A stretch of 64,000 nucleotides of DNA from Amoebophrya sp. A120 (Eukaryota > Sar > Dinophyceae > Syndiniales > Amoebophryaceae): the NCBI GenBank assembly GCA_905178155.1, contig CAJINV010000010.1, positions 67,247-131,246 of the forward strand, in the 5' to 3' direction. The notes under the pieces were generated by a model. It worked only from the letters and a program-made list of their open reading frames with translations. It was not told where the DNA came from and made no database searches. The position numbers and the translations under genes were made by a program. Below are positions 21,801-32,146 of this stretch, piece by piece. The stretch's first letter is position 1. Every line of letters starts with the position of its first letter.

Positions 21801-24175
21801 ATCGAGGTTTTCTCCTCACGCTAGTAAACATTTATAAGGATCTCGCGCCCCTACCAAGGTCTAACTACTGTGATCATTGAAGTGTGTGTGTGTGTGTGGA
21901 GCGCGCGCAGATCTAGAAGGACGCATGAGGAGAGGATCTAGGACACATGCATATCCCACCAAAAAAATCGATCATACTCATACAGGGCCGCAAAAAGCCC
22001 AAAAATCGCTATTTTTTCAATTTTTTATTTTCAAAAATTTTTCGCGGTGTCCGGCAGACCCGGGCAGCCGCTTCTGTTTTGGTGCTCTTATGACGTAAAT
22101 ATTGCGCGGCCTATCTTCTTTGGCTGCTTGGAGTAGTTTCGCTACTTCAGCAACTAAGAGGCGGCAGCAGGCCGAGTAGCTATGAGGAGGCGGATGCTAC
22201 TCCAATAGGGCCGTCAGACAAACCACAAAGAAGATGGCGCAACTACTGGAGACCAATACCATTGCGCGGCCCTGTCCCATTGATTTCGTTGGCGTTATGG
22301 CCATGGGCCTGCATTTCTGGGCACATGCCGAGGAGCCCGATACCCCGCCTTGGCCTTACTTACCACCAGCTCCTCGTCGGGATTTTAACTGCTTTGCCCC
22401 CCCCCAGACCGGCAACGCCGTCCAATCTGGAGAGACTGCTCGCGCACTTTCTGGCCCCAGATGAGCTAAGGCAAAGTGGGCACATGATTGGCCTCGAAAA
22501 GACGGCCATTGCATGCGGATCAAAAAAATCGATCATATCACTTTCGGGCGCCGGAGACCTCTTCCGGGCCGCCCCATCAGCGGAGTCGATTTGCTGAACT
22601 TCCACAGCTGAATTTGGCAAGATTTTCGCACTTTTTCGAAGTTCGAAAAAATGCCGATTTTCGATATGATCGATCGGCCTCAAAAAATGGCCGTTAGCTC
22701 GGTCCCAAAAAAATAGATCATACATTTTTGCGAGTATGATTAATGCCATTTTTTCACTTTTTTCAAATTTTCTAAAAGAAAATGGCAGCTTTTGGCATAT
22801 GATCAATTTTTTTGGGCCGCTGCTATGGTGAAAAATTTGCAAATTTACAGTTTTTGAAAAAACGCCAATCGCGGTGCTACGGCGCAGGTCAGCAAATATG
22901 ATCGATTCCGGACTCAGCTCGTGCTAAAAAAAATTGATCATACCGCAAAAGCTGTCAGCTTTTGCCGATTTTGCCACGTTTTGTTGGCCGTTTTTCCACG
23001 TTCTCCGCACTGAAAATTGCTGTTTGAGATGGCCTTTTTTGGTCCCGTCCCTGGTCGATCGCTCTGGCGGCGATCCTGTGGAGGCGTGCCAGAGGATGCC
23101 ACCGGAGGTCTGCCCAAGAACCCCAGAACGCCTCAAAATAGAAGGCCCAGCCCTTAGGCTTTTGCGCGGCCCCCAGCACAACCCATGCATGTTTGTCGCA
23201 GCACCGTCTCAGCGGGGCTAGAGCTGGCATCCTGAAGGCCATTCCTTTCCTCCTGGGCCGAGCATGTGCCAGGCTGCGTGGATCCTTTGCCTCCATCCAT
23301 GTGACAGGCTTGGGAGCGGGAGTTATGAGAGACAAGCGCCCGACGGCGGGGCCGGTAGGTGAGGAGGGGCTTGGACCGGTAAGAGGGGGCCGGCAAGAGG
23401 CCGAAGAGCAGAGCCAGGACAATTGTCGCGGGCGACATATCCGCGCCAGTCGCCTCCTCGTAGCTAGTTGAACTACTACAGGCAGCCAGTCCAGAGCTCA
23501 GCAACGTTGCCGCCCAAGCAGAATGCTCCAGGCCTTACCTCCAAGCCATGCAAATTTTCCGCCGAAAAAGAAAAATCGCTGCCGAAATACAGGATTTTTG
23601 TTAAAAAAGCGCAGGCTTTTTTCAAAAAAGTAGCATTTTTTGTGTCTTGAATTCGGCCAAATATGAGTATGATCGATTTTTTTAGTGCGATAATGCACAT
23701 GGTCGGAACACAAATAGTACATTTGTCATGCGGAATAGGCATCAAGAAGCTCTCAAAAAATCTGCGATGCTAGGGCATGCATCACAGACATCAGGGCTCA
23801 TGCAAAACGTGCATGACAACTGTCAGAATCTTCCAGACCCAGACATTTTTGCATTTGATACGGTTCACCGGCAAGCGACACGAACTGCAGCGGCATATCA
23901 AACACCCATCGAAGATGACGGAGACCCTCAGGGGCTCCCAGGGCGCTCGCGGCGCGCGGCCCTGGGCCCGAGGAGGGGTCTACTTCTCGGTCCGCCGGGC
24001 CCCCAGCTCTGGTCCCGCTGGCTGGTGAGCGGGAGCGCGGCCGCAGATGACGCCCCCGCACGCCCCCACGTCCCGCCAATGGAGGTCCTGCGGCATCTGC
24101 AAACACAATGCAGGAGTAGAGAGAGCAAACACTCCCGAGATGAACAAATAGAGACGATCGATTTGCTGCAAGCAT
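18867..24175 (-). CDS. BspA/DUF285-repeat protein with probable signal peptide
   Basis: Four exons (23861-24175, 20099-20719, 19594-19737, 18867-19289) joined by removing introners give about 495 residues in one frame. The ATG at 24175 starts a hydrophobic leader (MLAANRSSLFVHLG...VFADA), consistent with secretion. The C-terminal half carries DUF285/BspA-type leucine-rich repeats: RLFMDAPLFNQDISAWDV, MFKRAASFDQDLSRWNV, MFEGAVRFNQDLSTWDV and MFKDAEAFNQPLAEW. Such repeats occur in surface or adhesion proteins of bacteria and protists; their role here is unknown. The protein ends RRGYIPLS before a stop at 18867. The Arg/Pro-rich first exon is the least certain part. The first intron is a 3.1-kb expanded introner. 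Confidence 0.68.
19290..19593. mobile_element. Introner-like element F8, TSD CGGCG
   Basis: TATGACAGCCTCAGAATGG start and inverted end GAGGCTTTCACA; CGGCG at 19285-19289 and 19594-19598. Excision yields WDVRRVEDMGKMF, matching the repeat consensus. Confidence 0.85.
19738..20098. mobile_element. Introner-like element F4
   Basis: TATGGCATTCTCAAACG start and GAGCATGCCATA end. The target duplication is unclear; excision reconnects the repeat VTD...SAMFKRAASF. Confidence 0.7.
20858..20924 (+). repeat. Two tandem copies of a 41-bp unit
   Basis: AGAACAGATTTAGCCTCTGC occurs twice, 41 bp apart, inside the inflated introner. Too short to assign a function. Confidence 0.6.
21882..21898 (+). repeat. 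GT microsatellite
   Basis: Short uninterrupted GT run within the nested insert. Confidence 0.7.
21961..23683. mobile_element. 1.7-kb TIR element nested in an introner
   Basis: AAAAAAATCGATCATACTCA near 21961 has its inverted partner TGAGTATGATCGATTTTTTT ending near 23683. Related runs (AAAAAATCGATCATA, AAAAAAATTGATCATAC) recur inside near 22526, 22709 and 22926. No transposase ORF was recognised, so it appears non-autonomous. Confidence 0.55.
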
Positions 24176-25031
24176 GTTGGCTGTGGTGTATCTTTAGGAG
24201 TTGTTCCTTCAAAACTTTTTCCGGCGGTGAGTCGTGTATAAAACGTGCTGTGGGTAAACTACGTTCTACTACAAGAATACAATTACTGTGTAAAAAATAA
24301 ATGGGTGTAGATGTCGAAGTTGGTGCTGGAGGCCGCGTTCTTTCCGGATGCAACGTGCTGATTTCAAGTTGTACTCGTGCCGAGGCTCGCGAGCGAGAGA
24401 GTAAAAAACTGAATCAGGTTGCAGAGGTACTACTAGGAGCGCGCGCAGCTTCTATGGATGCAACAAGTTTAAACGCGCAACAAACTACTCCCTCCAATAG
24501 ATATAGTTGTGTCGACAGATAATGTTGTGTATGTGTTTCAGTAAGCGATGCGGCTACTCTAATAAGCTAAAAAAAAGCGTTTTCGTTTTAAGTAGTTTGA
24601 AGAAGGTTCTGATAGGTACCAACAAGAGGCACAAAACAACTGCTTCAGATTTATTGGCATGTTGAAAGAGGTGTTGTGGGTGTTGAAAACGGCCCCGGTA
24701 AAAGTAGACCGTCCTCCGGGTAGGCGTACCACAGAAATGAGACGTGGCAGATGGATCAAAAATGGCTTATATTTGCATAATTTTCGGATCTTCGACGGTG
24801 GATCTTCTTGACGAGAGAACTACTTTTCTACTACTTGTCTGATCATCTTCCTGTCTGATCCACATTATAGAAATTTTCAATTTCTTTGCAGCGGATCTTT
24901 CTGCGTGGTCGCGATCTCTCGAACGAATTTTTTGGACCGAAGGAGGAGATAACCTTCTTTCTACTCGTCCGAGTTGGGTACTTAATACTGCTCCTTGGTG
25001 GAGCTCGTCTGTCTAGTACCGAAGGTCTACT
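24176..25031. other. Intergenic region upstream of the DUF285 gene
   Basis: No gene, RNA or repeat recognised. It separates the DUF285 start codon from the tandem array. Confidence 0.4.
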
Positions 25032-28000
25032 AGTTGCACAACAACACGGACCCAGAAAAAGATCTCATTTTTCATTCTTCATCTTCACCGGGGCTGGATC
25101 ATGTCCAACGACCATGCAGAAATAAGAAACTACCGGGCCGAGCCTCAAACTCCTGGCTCTAACTACAAAACTTCATCAATTTGGTTGCATTAGGAGTAAG
25201 TGCTGCGGTGGTCGTGACCACACTACTTCTCTGGCAGCTGCGCGACTTCTGTTGCGGCTTCAGGAGTAGAGACATCTGTCTGTGGAGCAAAAAGCTCGGC
25301 GCCAACGATCCTCCCGGGACGGGCGTCACTGCGACTAGAGCGCAAATCTGTCGCCGTGCGAGACAGTCTAAAGCACCACGATTGTGGTTGTGGAGTTGTC
25401 GACTCTACGATTTGAGCAGCATTCTACCTAGCTCCGTTCTGTATGTATCTATCCTTTTTTTACACTTGTTCATATCCCGTTTCTATCCGCACATCAAACC
25501 AAAATATGAATCGTTCGTCCCCGTCTTTTTCAACATTTCCCCGATCTACTTTTTCTCTTCCTGTCAGCTCTTGTTCGTGTTCAATCTCAATGCGAATGCA
25601 GTAGGGATACTGGTAAATAAGTTTAAGCGTGCGTGGTCGTGATTCTGTTGCTTCTTCCGTTCCCAGGAGGCGGCTGCTCGCATTACATCTAAGCCTAGCA
25701 ACAAGCCAGCTTTTGTCGCTCGTGGGTACATCAAAACGAAACCAAGCCGGGCTGTTGTACAAGACGATGAAACCACATCCGCAACATGCAGGACACAACT
25801 TAACCTTCGCGATTTTCAGCACATTTGAAGTCGCTCACACACTCGAGAAGGAGGGTCGGTCCTGCTTGTTCAAAGTTGCATTGGAGCTGCAACTCCGCCT
25901 CCCCTCACGACAGTCAAAGTATTGTGACGTAACACGATAATTATTGCAACGTAACACTTTTGCACACGACATTGCAGGTTATTGTCTCTACTTTGCGCCC
26001 GAGGTTCTTTTGAAAAATTTTCCTCTCGTTGATGGACAATTTTGTCTCCATCTCTCAACTACATGATCTCTCTACTTTCGATCATCTGCTTCGCCCAACA
26101 CTAATAGCGCAAGAACTTTTTATCAATGAGAACAGCACAGCACGACCTCCTCTTATGTAATACAGCTACGACTTTCTGAGAACAGGAGAAGAAAACTGCA
26201 CTGGATTTCCATGCGGAATATTAATTCTCCCGCGAGTCTTTCCTTTGGTGTGTCTTCTGGCATGTGCAAAGGGTAAATGGCACGCACAAAATTCATCTCC
26301 TTGTCGTCGCCCACGTGCAGCCGTTCACTTTTCAACTAAATAAGGCCTCAACTTTCGAAGTCCGAAAAGCACTAACAGCTGAAAGAGATAGCGAATCTGT
26401 CACGCGCGTTGCCGTTCCGCACAACTTTGCCGCATCACTCCACTTCTTAACTTGTCACGCTGTTTCTTCTTTTTGTCTAGTTGCACAACAACACGGACCC
26501 AGAAAAAGATCTCATTTTTCATTCTTCATCTTCACCGGGGCTGGATCATGTCCAACGACCATGCAGAAATAAGAAACTACCGGGCCGAGCCTCAAACTCC
26601 TGGCTCTAACTACAAAACTTCATCAATTTGGTTGCATTAGGAGTAAGTGCTGCGGTGGTCGTGACCACACTACTTCTCTGGCAGCTGCGCGACTTCTGTT
26701 GCGGCTTCAGGAGTAGAGACATCTGTCTGTGGAGCAAAAAGCTCGGCGCCAACGATCCTCCCGGGACGGGCGTCACTGCGACTAGAGCGCAAATCTGTCG
26801 CCGTGCGAGACAGTCTAAAGCACCACGATTGTGGTTGTGGAGTTGTCGACTCTACGATTTGAGCAGCATTCTACCTAGCTCCGTTCTGTATGTATCTATC
26901 CTTTTTTTACACTTGTTCATATCCCGTTTCTATCCGCACATCAAACCAAAATATGAATCGTTCGTCCCCGTCTTTTTCAACATTTCCCCGATCTACTTTT
27001 TCTCTTCCTGTCAGCTCTTGTTCGTGTTCAATCTCAATGCGAATGCAGTAGGGATACTGGTAAATAAGTTTAAGCGTGCGTGGTCGTGATTCTGTTGCTT
27101 CTTCCGTTCCCAGGAGGCGGCTGCTCGCATTACATCTAAGCCTAGCAACAAGCCAGCTTTTGTCGCTCGTGGGTACATCAAAACGAAACCAAGCCGGGCT
27201 GTTGTACAAGACGATGAAACCACATCCGCAACATGCAGGACACAACTTAACCTTCGCGATTTTCAGCACATTTGAAGTCGCTCACACACTCGAGAAGGAG
27301 GGTCGGTCCTGCTTGTTCAAAGTTGCATTGGAGCTGCAACTCCGCCTCCCCTCACGACAGTCAAAGTATTGTGACGTAACACGATAATTATTGCAACGTA
27401 ACACTTTTGCACACGACATTGCAGGTTATTGTCTCTACTTTGCGCCCGAGGTTCTTTTGAAAAATTTTCCTCTCGTTGATGGACAATTTTGTCTCCATCT
27501 CTCAACTACATGATCTCTCTACTTTCGATCATCTGCTTCGCCCAACACTAATAGCGCAAGAACTTTTTATCAATGAGAACAGCACAGCACGACCTCCTCT
27601 TATGTAATACAGCTACGACTTTCTGAGAACAGGAGAAGAAAACTGCACTGGATTTCCATGCGGAATATTAATTCTCCCGCGAGTCTTTCCTTTGGTGTGT
27701 CTTCTGGCATGTGCAAAGGGTAAATGGCACGCACAAAATTCATCTCCTTGTCGTCGCCCACGTGCAGCCGTTCACTTTTCAACTAAATAAGGCCTCAACT
27801 TTCGAAGTCCGAAAAGCACTAACAGCTGAAAGAGATAGCGAATCTGTCACGCGCGTTGCCGTTCCGCACAACTTTGCCGCATCACTCCACTTCTTAACTT
27901 GTCACGCTGTTTCTTCTTTTTGTCTAGTTGCACAACAACACGGACCCAGAAAAAGATCTCATTTTTCATTCTTCATCTTCACCGGGGCTGGATCATGTCC

Positions 28001-29149
28001 AACGACCATGCAGAAATAAGAAACTACCGGGCCGAGCCTCAAACTCCTGGCTCTAACTACAAAACTTCATCAATTTGGTTGCATTAGGAGTAAGTGCTGC
28101 GGTGGTCGTGACCACACTACTTCTCTGGCAGCTGCGCGACTTCTGTTGCGGCTTCAGGAGTAGAGACATCTGTCTGTGGAGCAAAAAGCTCGGCGCCAAC
28201 GATCCTCCCGGGACGGGCGTCACTGCGACTAGAGCGCAAATCTGTCGCCGTGCGAGACAGTCTAAAGCACCACGATTGTGGTTGTGGAGTTGTCGACTCT
28301 ACGATTTGAGCAGCATTCTACCTAGCTCCGTTCTGTATGTATCTATCCTTTTTTTACACTTGTTCATATCCCGTTTCTATCCGCACATCAAACCAAAATA
28401 TGAATCGTTCGTCCCCGTCTTTTTCAACATTTCCCCGATCTACTTTTTCTCTTCCTGTCAGCTCTTGTTCGTGTTCAATCTCAATGCGAATGCAGTAGGG
28501 ATACTGGTAAATAAGTTTAAGCGTGCGTGGTCGTGATTCTGTTGCTTCTTCCGTTCCCAGGAGGCGGCTGCTCGCATTACATCTAAGCCTAGCAACAAGC
28601 CAGCTTTTGTCGCTCGTGGGTACATCAAAACGAAACCAAGCCGGGCTGTTGTACAAGACGATGAAACCACATCCGCAACATGCAGGACACAACTTAACCT
28701 TCGCGATTTTCAGCACATTTGAAGTCGCTCACACACTCGAGAAGGAGGGTCGGTCCTGCTTGTTCAAAGTTGCATTGGAGCTGCAACTCCGCCTCCCCTC
28801 ACGACAGTCAAAGTATTGTGACGTAACACGATAATTATTGCAACGTAACACTTTTGCACACGACATTGCAGGTTATTGTCTCTACTTTGCGCCCGAGGTT
28901 CTTTTGAAAAATTTTCCTCTCGTTGATGGACAATTTTGTCTCCATCTCTCAACTACATGATCTCTCTACTTTCGATCATCTGCTTCGCCCAACACTAATA
29001 GCGCAAGAACTTTTTATCAATGAGAACAGCACAGCACGACCTCCTCTTATGTAATACAGCTACGACTTTCTGAGAACAGGAGAAGAAAACTGCACTGGAT
29101 TTCCATGCGGAATATTAATTCTCCCGCGAGTCTTTCCTTTGGTGTGTCT
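25032..29149 (+). repeat. 1447-bp tandem repeat array, 2.8 copies
   Basis: TTGCACAACAACACGGACCC occurs at 25034, 26481 and 27928, an exact 1447-bp period, and long spans compared by eye show no difference. The third copy breaks off at 29149 just before an N. Each unit has small ORFs (for example one of 153 codons starting only at TTG) that I do not regard as genes. Near-identity points to recent amplification or assembly duplication. Confidence 0.92.
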
Positions 29150-29150
29150 N
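29150..29150. other. Single ambiguous base N at repeat edge
   Basis: The only N in the window. Sequence on its left is tandem repeat and on its right is unrelated, so it probably marks a gap or join of unknown length. Confidence 0.9.
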
Positions 29151-29156
29151 GCCGGG

Positions 29157-29524
29157 GAGCTACAAAACGCGCGCGGAAAGCTACTCTTTTTCTCCTCTTC
29201 TTCTAGGGCAGGGCAGTGGACTGCTGGTTTTAGAAGAGAAAAACTTTAGCGACGTATACGACCACGCAGGGCTTCGCGAGCCGGTGCTCGCGCCCATGTC
29301 CCGGGCCATCAGTTCGCGGGAAAGACGGTTGGGGCTGGGGTTGACAATGCTCGTTTCCTCTTGTGCCAAGTCCTCCGCGCATCCGCGAGGAGGCAGCCCA
29401 CTTAAATTTCAACTGGCTAGAAGCTAGTCAACATCGCGCTAAATACAACAGTAGATAGTTTTTGAGGTCGGTTTTCGTAGCTAGTCGAGGTTTTTAAAAT
29501 TTCTTTGATTTGTGCAGCTGAGCC
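29157..29524. other. Short region without recognised gene
   Basis: Lies between the N and the pseudogene. Small overlapping ORFs only, no recognisable domain. Confidence 0.4.
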
Positions 29525-29778
29525 TCTTAGACCCACACTTCCGTGCTGCCCGTGCCAGGGCTAGAATTCAGAGCGCCTTCCAGCATGTCCACGAATATGC
29601 CGGCGACGACATGGTGCAAGTCGCCGAAAGCGCCTTGCCTTATTTTTGCATCCTGTTCTAGCATCCGCGCTTCCCAAGTGACCAAACTTTGGCGGAAGGA
29701 CGACGCACCTTGGAACATCCCACTGAAATTCAGAGGCTCGTCGCCCTGCACCCGCTGTCCGATTTTTTTCCCCCATTC

Positions 29779-30041
29779 TATCAAATTTAAAACTGTCTGG
29801 GTCTGGAAGAGGAGAAGTTTGTCATGCACATTTTCAATGATCCATGATGTCTGTGATGTAAGCCATAGCTGCATCACAGATTTTTTGAGCGCCTATCTAT
29901 GCGCATCCAGCATGACAAATGCCCTCTCCGCGTAGCCAAATTGGAATTCTCTTGCGGGTCATGCAATACAGGTTCTTTTAGCATCCAAATGCAGCATCAC
30001 AAGTTTGGCTCTTCCAGACCCAGACATTTTTGCATTTGATA
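29779..30041. mobile_element. Introner-like element F2, TSD CATTC
   Basis: TATCAAATTTAAAACTGTCT start and TTTGCATTTGATA end; CATTC at 29774-29778 and 30042-30046. The parent gene has no introner at this position, so it was gained after duplication or lost from the parent. Confidence 0.8.
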
Positions 30042-30109
30042 CATTCGGCAAGTGGCTGACTGAAGGCCCTCGCGCCAGCGAACATTTCACCCATGTTCCC
30101 TACGCGGCG

Positions 30110-30190
30110 TATGAAGGCCTCAGAATGGAAATCCTCAAAGTGGAAATAATTTGTGATGATGAAATGCGAGGCAAAAAAAAACTGTATTGC
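30110..30190. mobile_element. Truncated introner-like element F8
   Basis: The F8 start (TATGAAGGCCTCAGAATGG) follows CGGCG, the same site as in the DUF285 gene, but the right end is missing. Confidence 0.65.
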
Positions 30191-30212
30191 AAAGGACGCA
30201 ATGTGAGTTATT

Positions 30213-30290
30213 AGAGTTCTTAGACCCACACTTCCGTGCTGCCCGTGCCAGAGCCAGCAGCAGCCTCGCCGACAGAGTGGGTCTACCCGA
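30213..30290 (-). repeat. Copy of protease 3' coding end
   Basis: Near-copy of 32141-32218, including the codons for SPGTGSTEVWV-stop with small changes. Unlike the other extra copies it also includes the neighbouring CAGCCTCGCCGACAGAGTGG stretch. Confidence 0.8.
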
Positions 30291-31356
30291 AAATCTACAT
30301 CCCCAACACTAGTAGCCCCGAAGACAAGCAAAGTGCACCCCGCCGGCGAACTGTAAACGTATGAGCCTGGGCGTCTGTAACCGTACGAACCTGCCTAAAA
30401 ACCTGACTACGTCAATTTATTTGCATGTAATCCCGCCGGATAAATCGAGGAGGGTCTCCACCAGGACCCGGAGCCAGCCTACTACCAGCCTATCATACCC
30501 GTAGGTAAGGGTCCTCCAGCAGAACCCGTGCCCCAGGATGCACCCGAGACAGCTCGCGTCCTGCCGAACCACACAAGAGAAACCCCCAAACGAAAGTCCT
30601 ACACCCTTCTAGCCATACCTATTGGACCGGGAGGATGTCCCCTACAGCGGCAATTTCTCCCAACAAATTTCAACCCCATTTCGCCACCAGGAGCTGAGGA
30701 GGAAGACTGCGCTACGCGCGTCCTGCTAACCACAATACCGGGGAGCAACAAAAACCAACCAGGGCCAACGCGACGTAGCCCACTGCCATGGCTAGCAAGA
30801 AAGTAGCCGGAAGGAAACTAGGGCGCAACTGGACTGCCTTTAAACGAAGGCAACCGCGACAGATCACAAAAGCCTAAGCCACAAGAAAAGGGAAAGCTAG
30901 CCGGCCTATGTCACCACAGCATGCTTAGGCCCCCAGGAACAGGGAAAAACCTGTACGCCGTGCATACACCCTGAGATACCAAAACTGGAGACAGCGCCAC
31001 TGTCTGCCCAAAGCAAACGACCACTGCCACGAAAAGACTTCGCGGGCACCGGTAGGGGCCTCGATAACATCCTAGCCCTACTGATAGAAGCCGGCTCCCC
31101 ATAAAAGACAGAACGAGGCCTGCGCAAACCTTCTCCTGATGGAAGATACAAAGCCTTCTCCTGATGGAAGATACAAAAGTCAACCTAGACTGGGTCCAGC
31201 CAATCGAAAGAAAAACCATGGCACGACCCCCGCCTTGAATGCGGGTCCAGTCGTGCCGCCTTGCATTAGCTTACCAGGGATCTGCTAGCCCTTTCCATAG
31301 AACTCTCGTCCTTTCCGTCACTTACTCGAAAATGATGCACCGAGGTGCATCCGTAT
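30291..31356. other. Region without recognised gene
   Basis: No coding exon or RNA identified. A 25-bp tandem duplication (CCTTCTCCTGATGGAAGATA, twice) lies at about 31127-31176. Confidence 0.4.
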
Positions 31357-31404
31357 TTAGAGTTCTTAGACCCACACTTCCGTGCTGCCCGTGCCAGGGC
31401 TAGT
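31357..31404 (-). repeat. Copy of protease 3' coding end
   Basis: AGAGTTCTTAGACCCACACT through CCAGGGCTAG, identical over this stretch to the end of the protease gene at 32140-32189. Confidence 0.8.
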
Positions 31405-31655
31405 AGAATCCTGAATCGGGATTCGGCGAACGTTAACATTGCAAACATACAGCCTCGAAGTTGTGCTGACCCGTGAATAGGGACACAGGAGCGCAAGGGC
31501 AAATGAGTACTCCCTGAGTCGCGGACTCCCTGAGCCTGCCGGGAAAAAAAACCGCTTAACATGACCTTTGCATGGCCAAAGGTCGTGTTAAGTAGATTCA
31601 GTATCCCCGTCACCCAGGCCGACGTTGTGTCCAGGAATGGACCCTGTGCCACTCC

Positions 31656-31797
31656 GTTAACCAGACCTATGGGCACCCAGAGGTCGTGTTTATCGCGAGC
31701 TGTTTTTGGATTTTTGGCTGCAGACCCAAAAATCCAAAAACAGCTCGCGATAAACAGAACCTCTGGGTATCCCGAGGTCTGGTTAACGAAGTGTCTG
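31656..31797. repeat. Long near-perfect inverted repeat
   Basis: GTTAACCAGACCT at 31656 pairs with AGGTCTGGTTAAC ending 31797. The inner arms pair through TTTATCGCGAGCTGTTTTTG and complement, around a CTGCAGA loop. Arms are about 65 nt with few mismatches. A smaller hairpin lies just upstream (about 31556-31592, CTTAACATGACCTTTG). Confidence 0.8.
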
Positions 31798-32146
31798 GGG
31801 CCTCACTCTGTGACAAAACGTCGGCGCCGAGGGGCGCACCAGCGGACGCCCGGGCGCGTCCGCCTGCTCTACGAAGCCTGTGCGCTGAAATGGCTGCGTT
31901 TCAGACTTGTCACCTGGGGCAGGCAAGTTAGGTAAGCCAGGCCCGCGGCGACGAGCAGCGTAACAGGTTTGCTGCATTTGGACAAAGCGAAGCAAGGCAC
32001 GTTTGCCAAATTTGCAAAGTAGTTCTGCTCCAAGATTTTGAAACACGGGCGGCGGGCCTTGATGCACGAGTACGAGAGTCATGGGCTTTTGGAATTCACA
32101 GGGATTACCGGCTTTGCCGCTAATTGAGCGTTTTAGAGTAGAGTTC

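Larger units (their letters stand above)
20720..23860. mobile_element. 3.1-kb introner F2 broken open by nested insertions, TSD CGGTT
   Basis: The left F2 half (TGTCAAATGTAAAAATGTCT onward) and right F2 half (CCAGACCC...GCATTTGATA) lie 3.1 kb apart between exact CGGTT copies at 20715-20719 and 23861-23865. Compared with the F2 copy at 5425-6406, the break falls after GCTCCGCG near 20822 and resumes near 23720. Exons on both sides join in frame (SLAGEP to LPNLPEVV). Confidence 0.8.
29525..30213 (-). pseudogene. Partial DUF285-gene copy fused to a protease tail
   Basis: Reading leftward, WGKKIGQRVQGDEPL, GASSFRQSLVTWEARMLEQ and DMLEGALN parallel the 3' exon of the DUF285 gene at 18867-19289. 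The frame then runs into SPGTGSTEVWV-stop, the tail of the aspartyl protease. It includes an F2 introner (29779-30041) and a truncated F8 element from 30110. Upstream DUF285 exons are missing. A chimeric duplicate. Confidence 0.65.

Noticed and set aside
25181-25642. 153-codon ORF repeated three times with hydrophobic stretches
   Set aside because: It begins only at TTG, has no recognisable domain, and lies wholly in the tandem unit. Its repetition follows from the DNA repeat.
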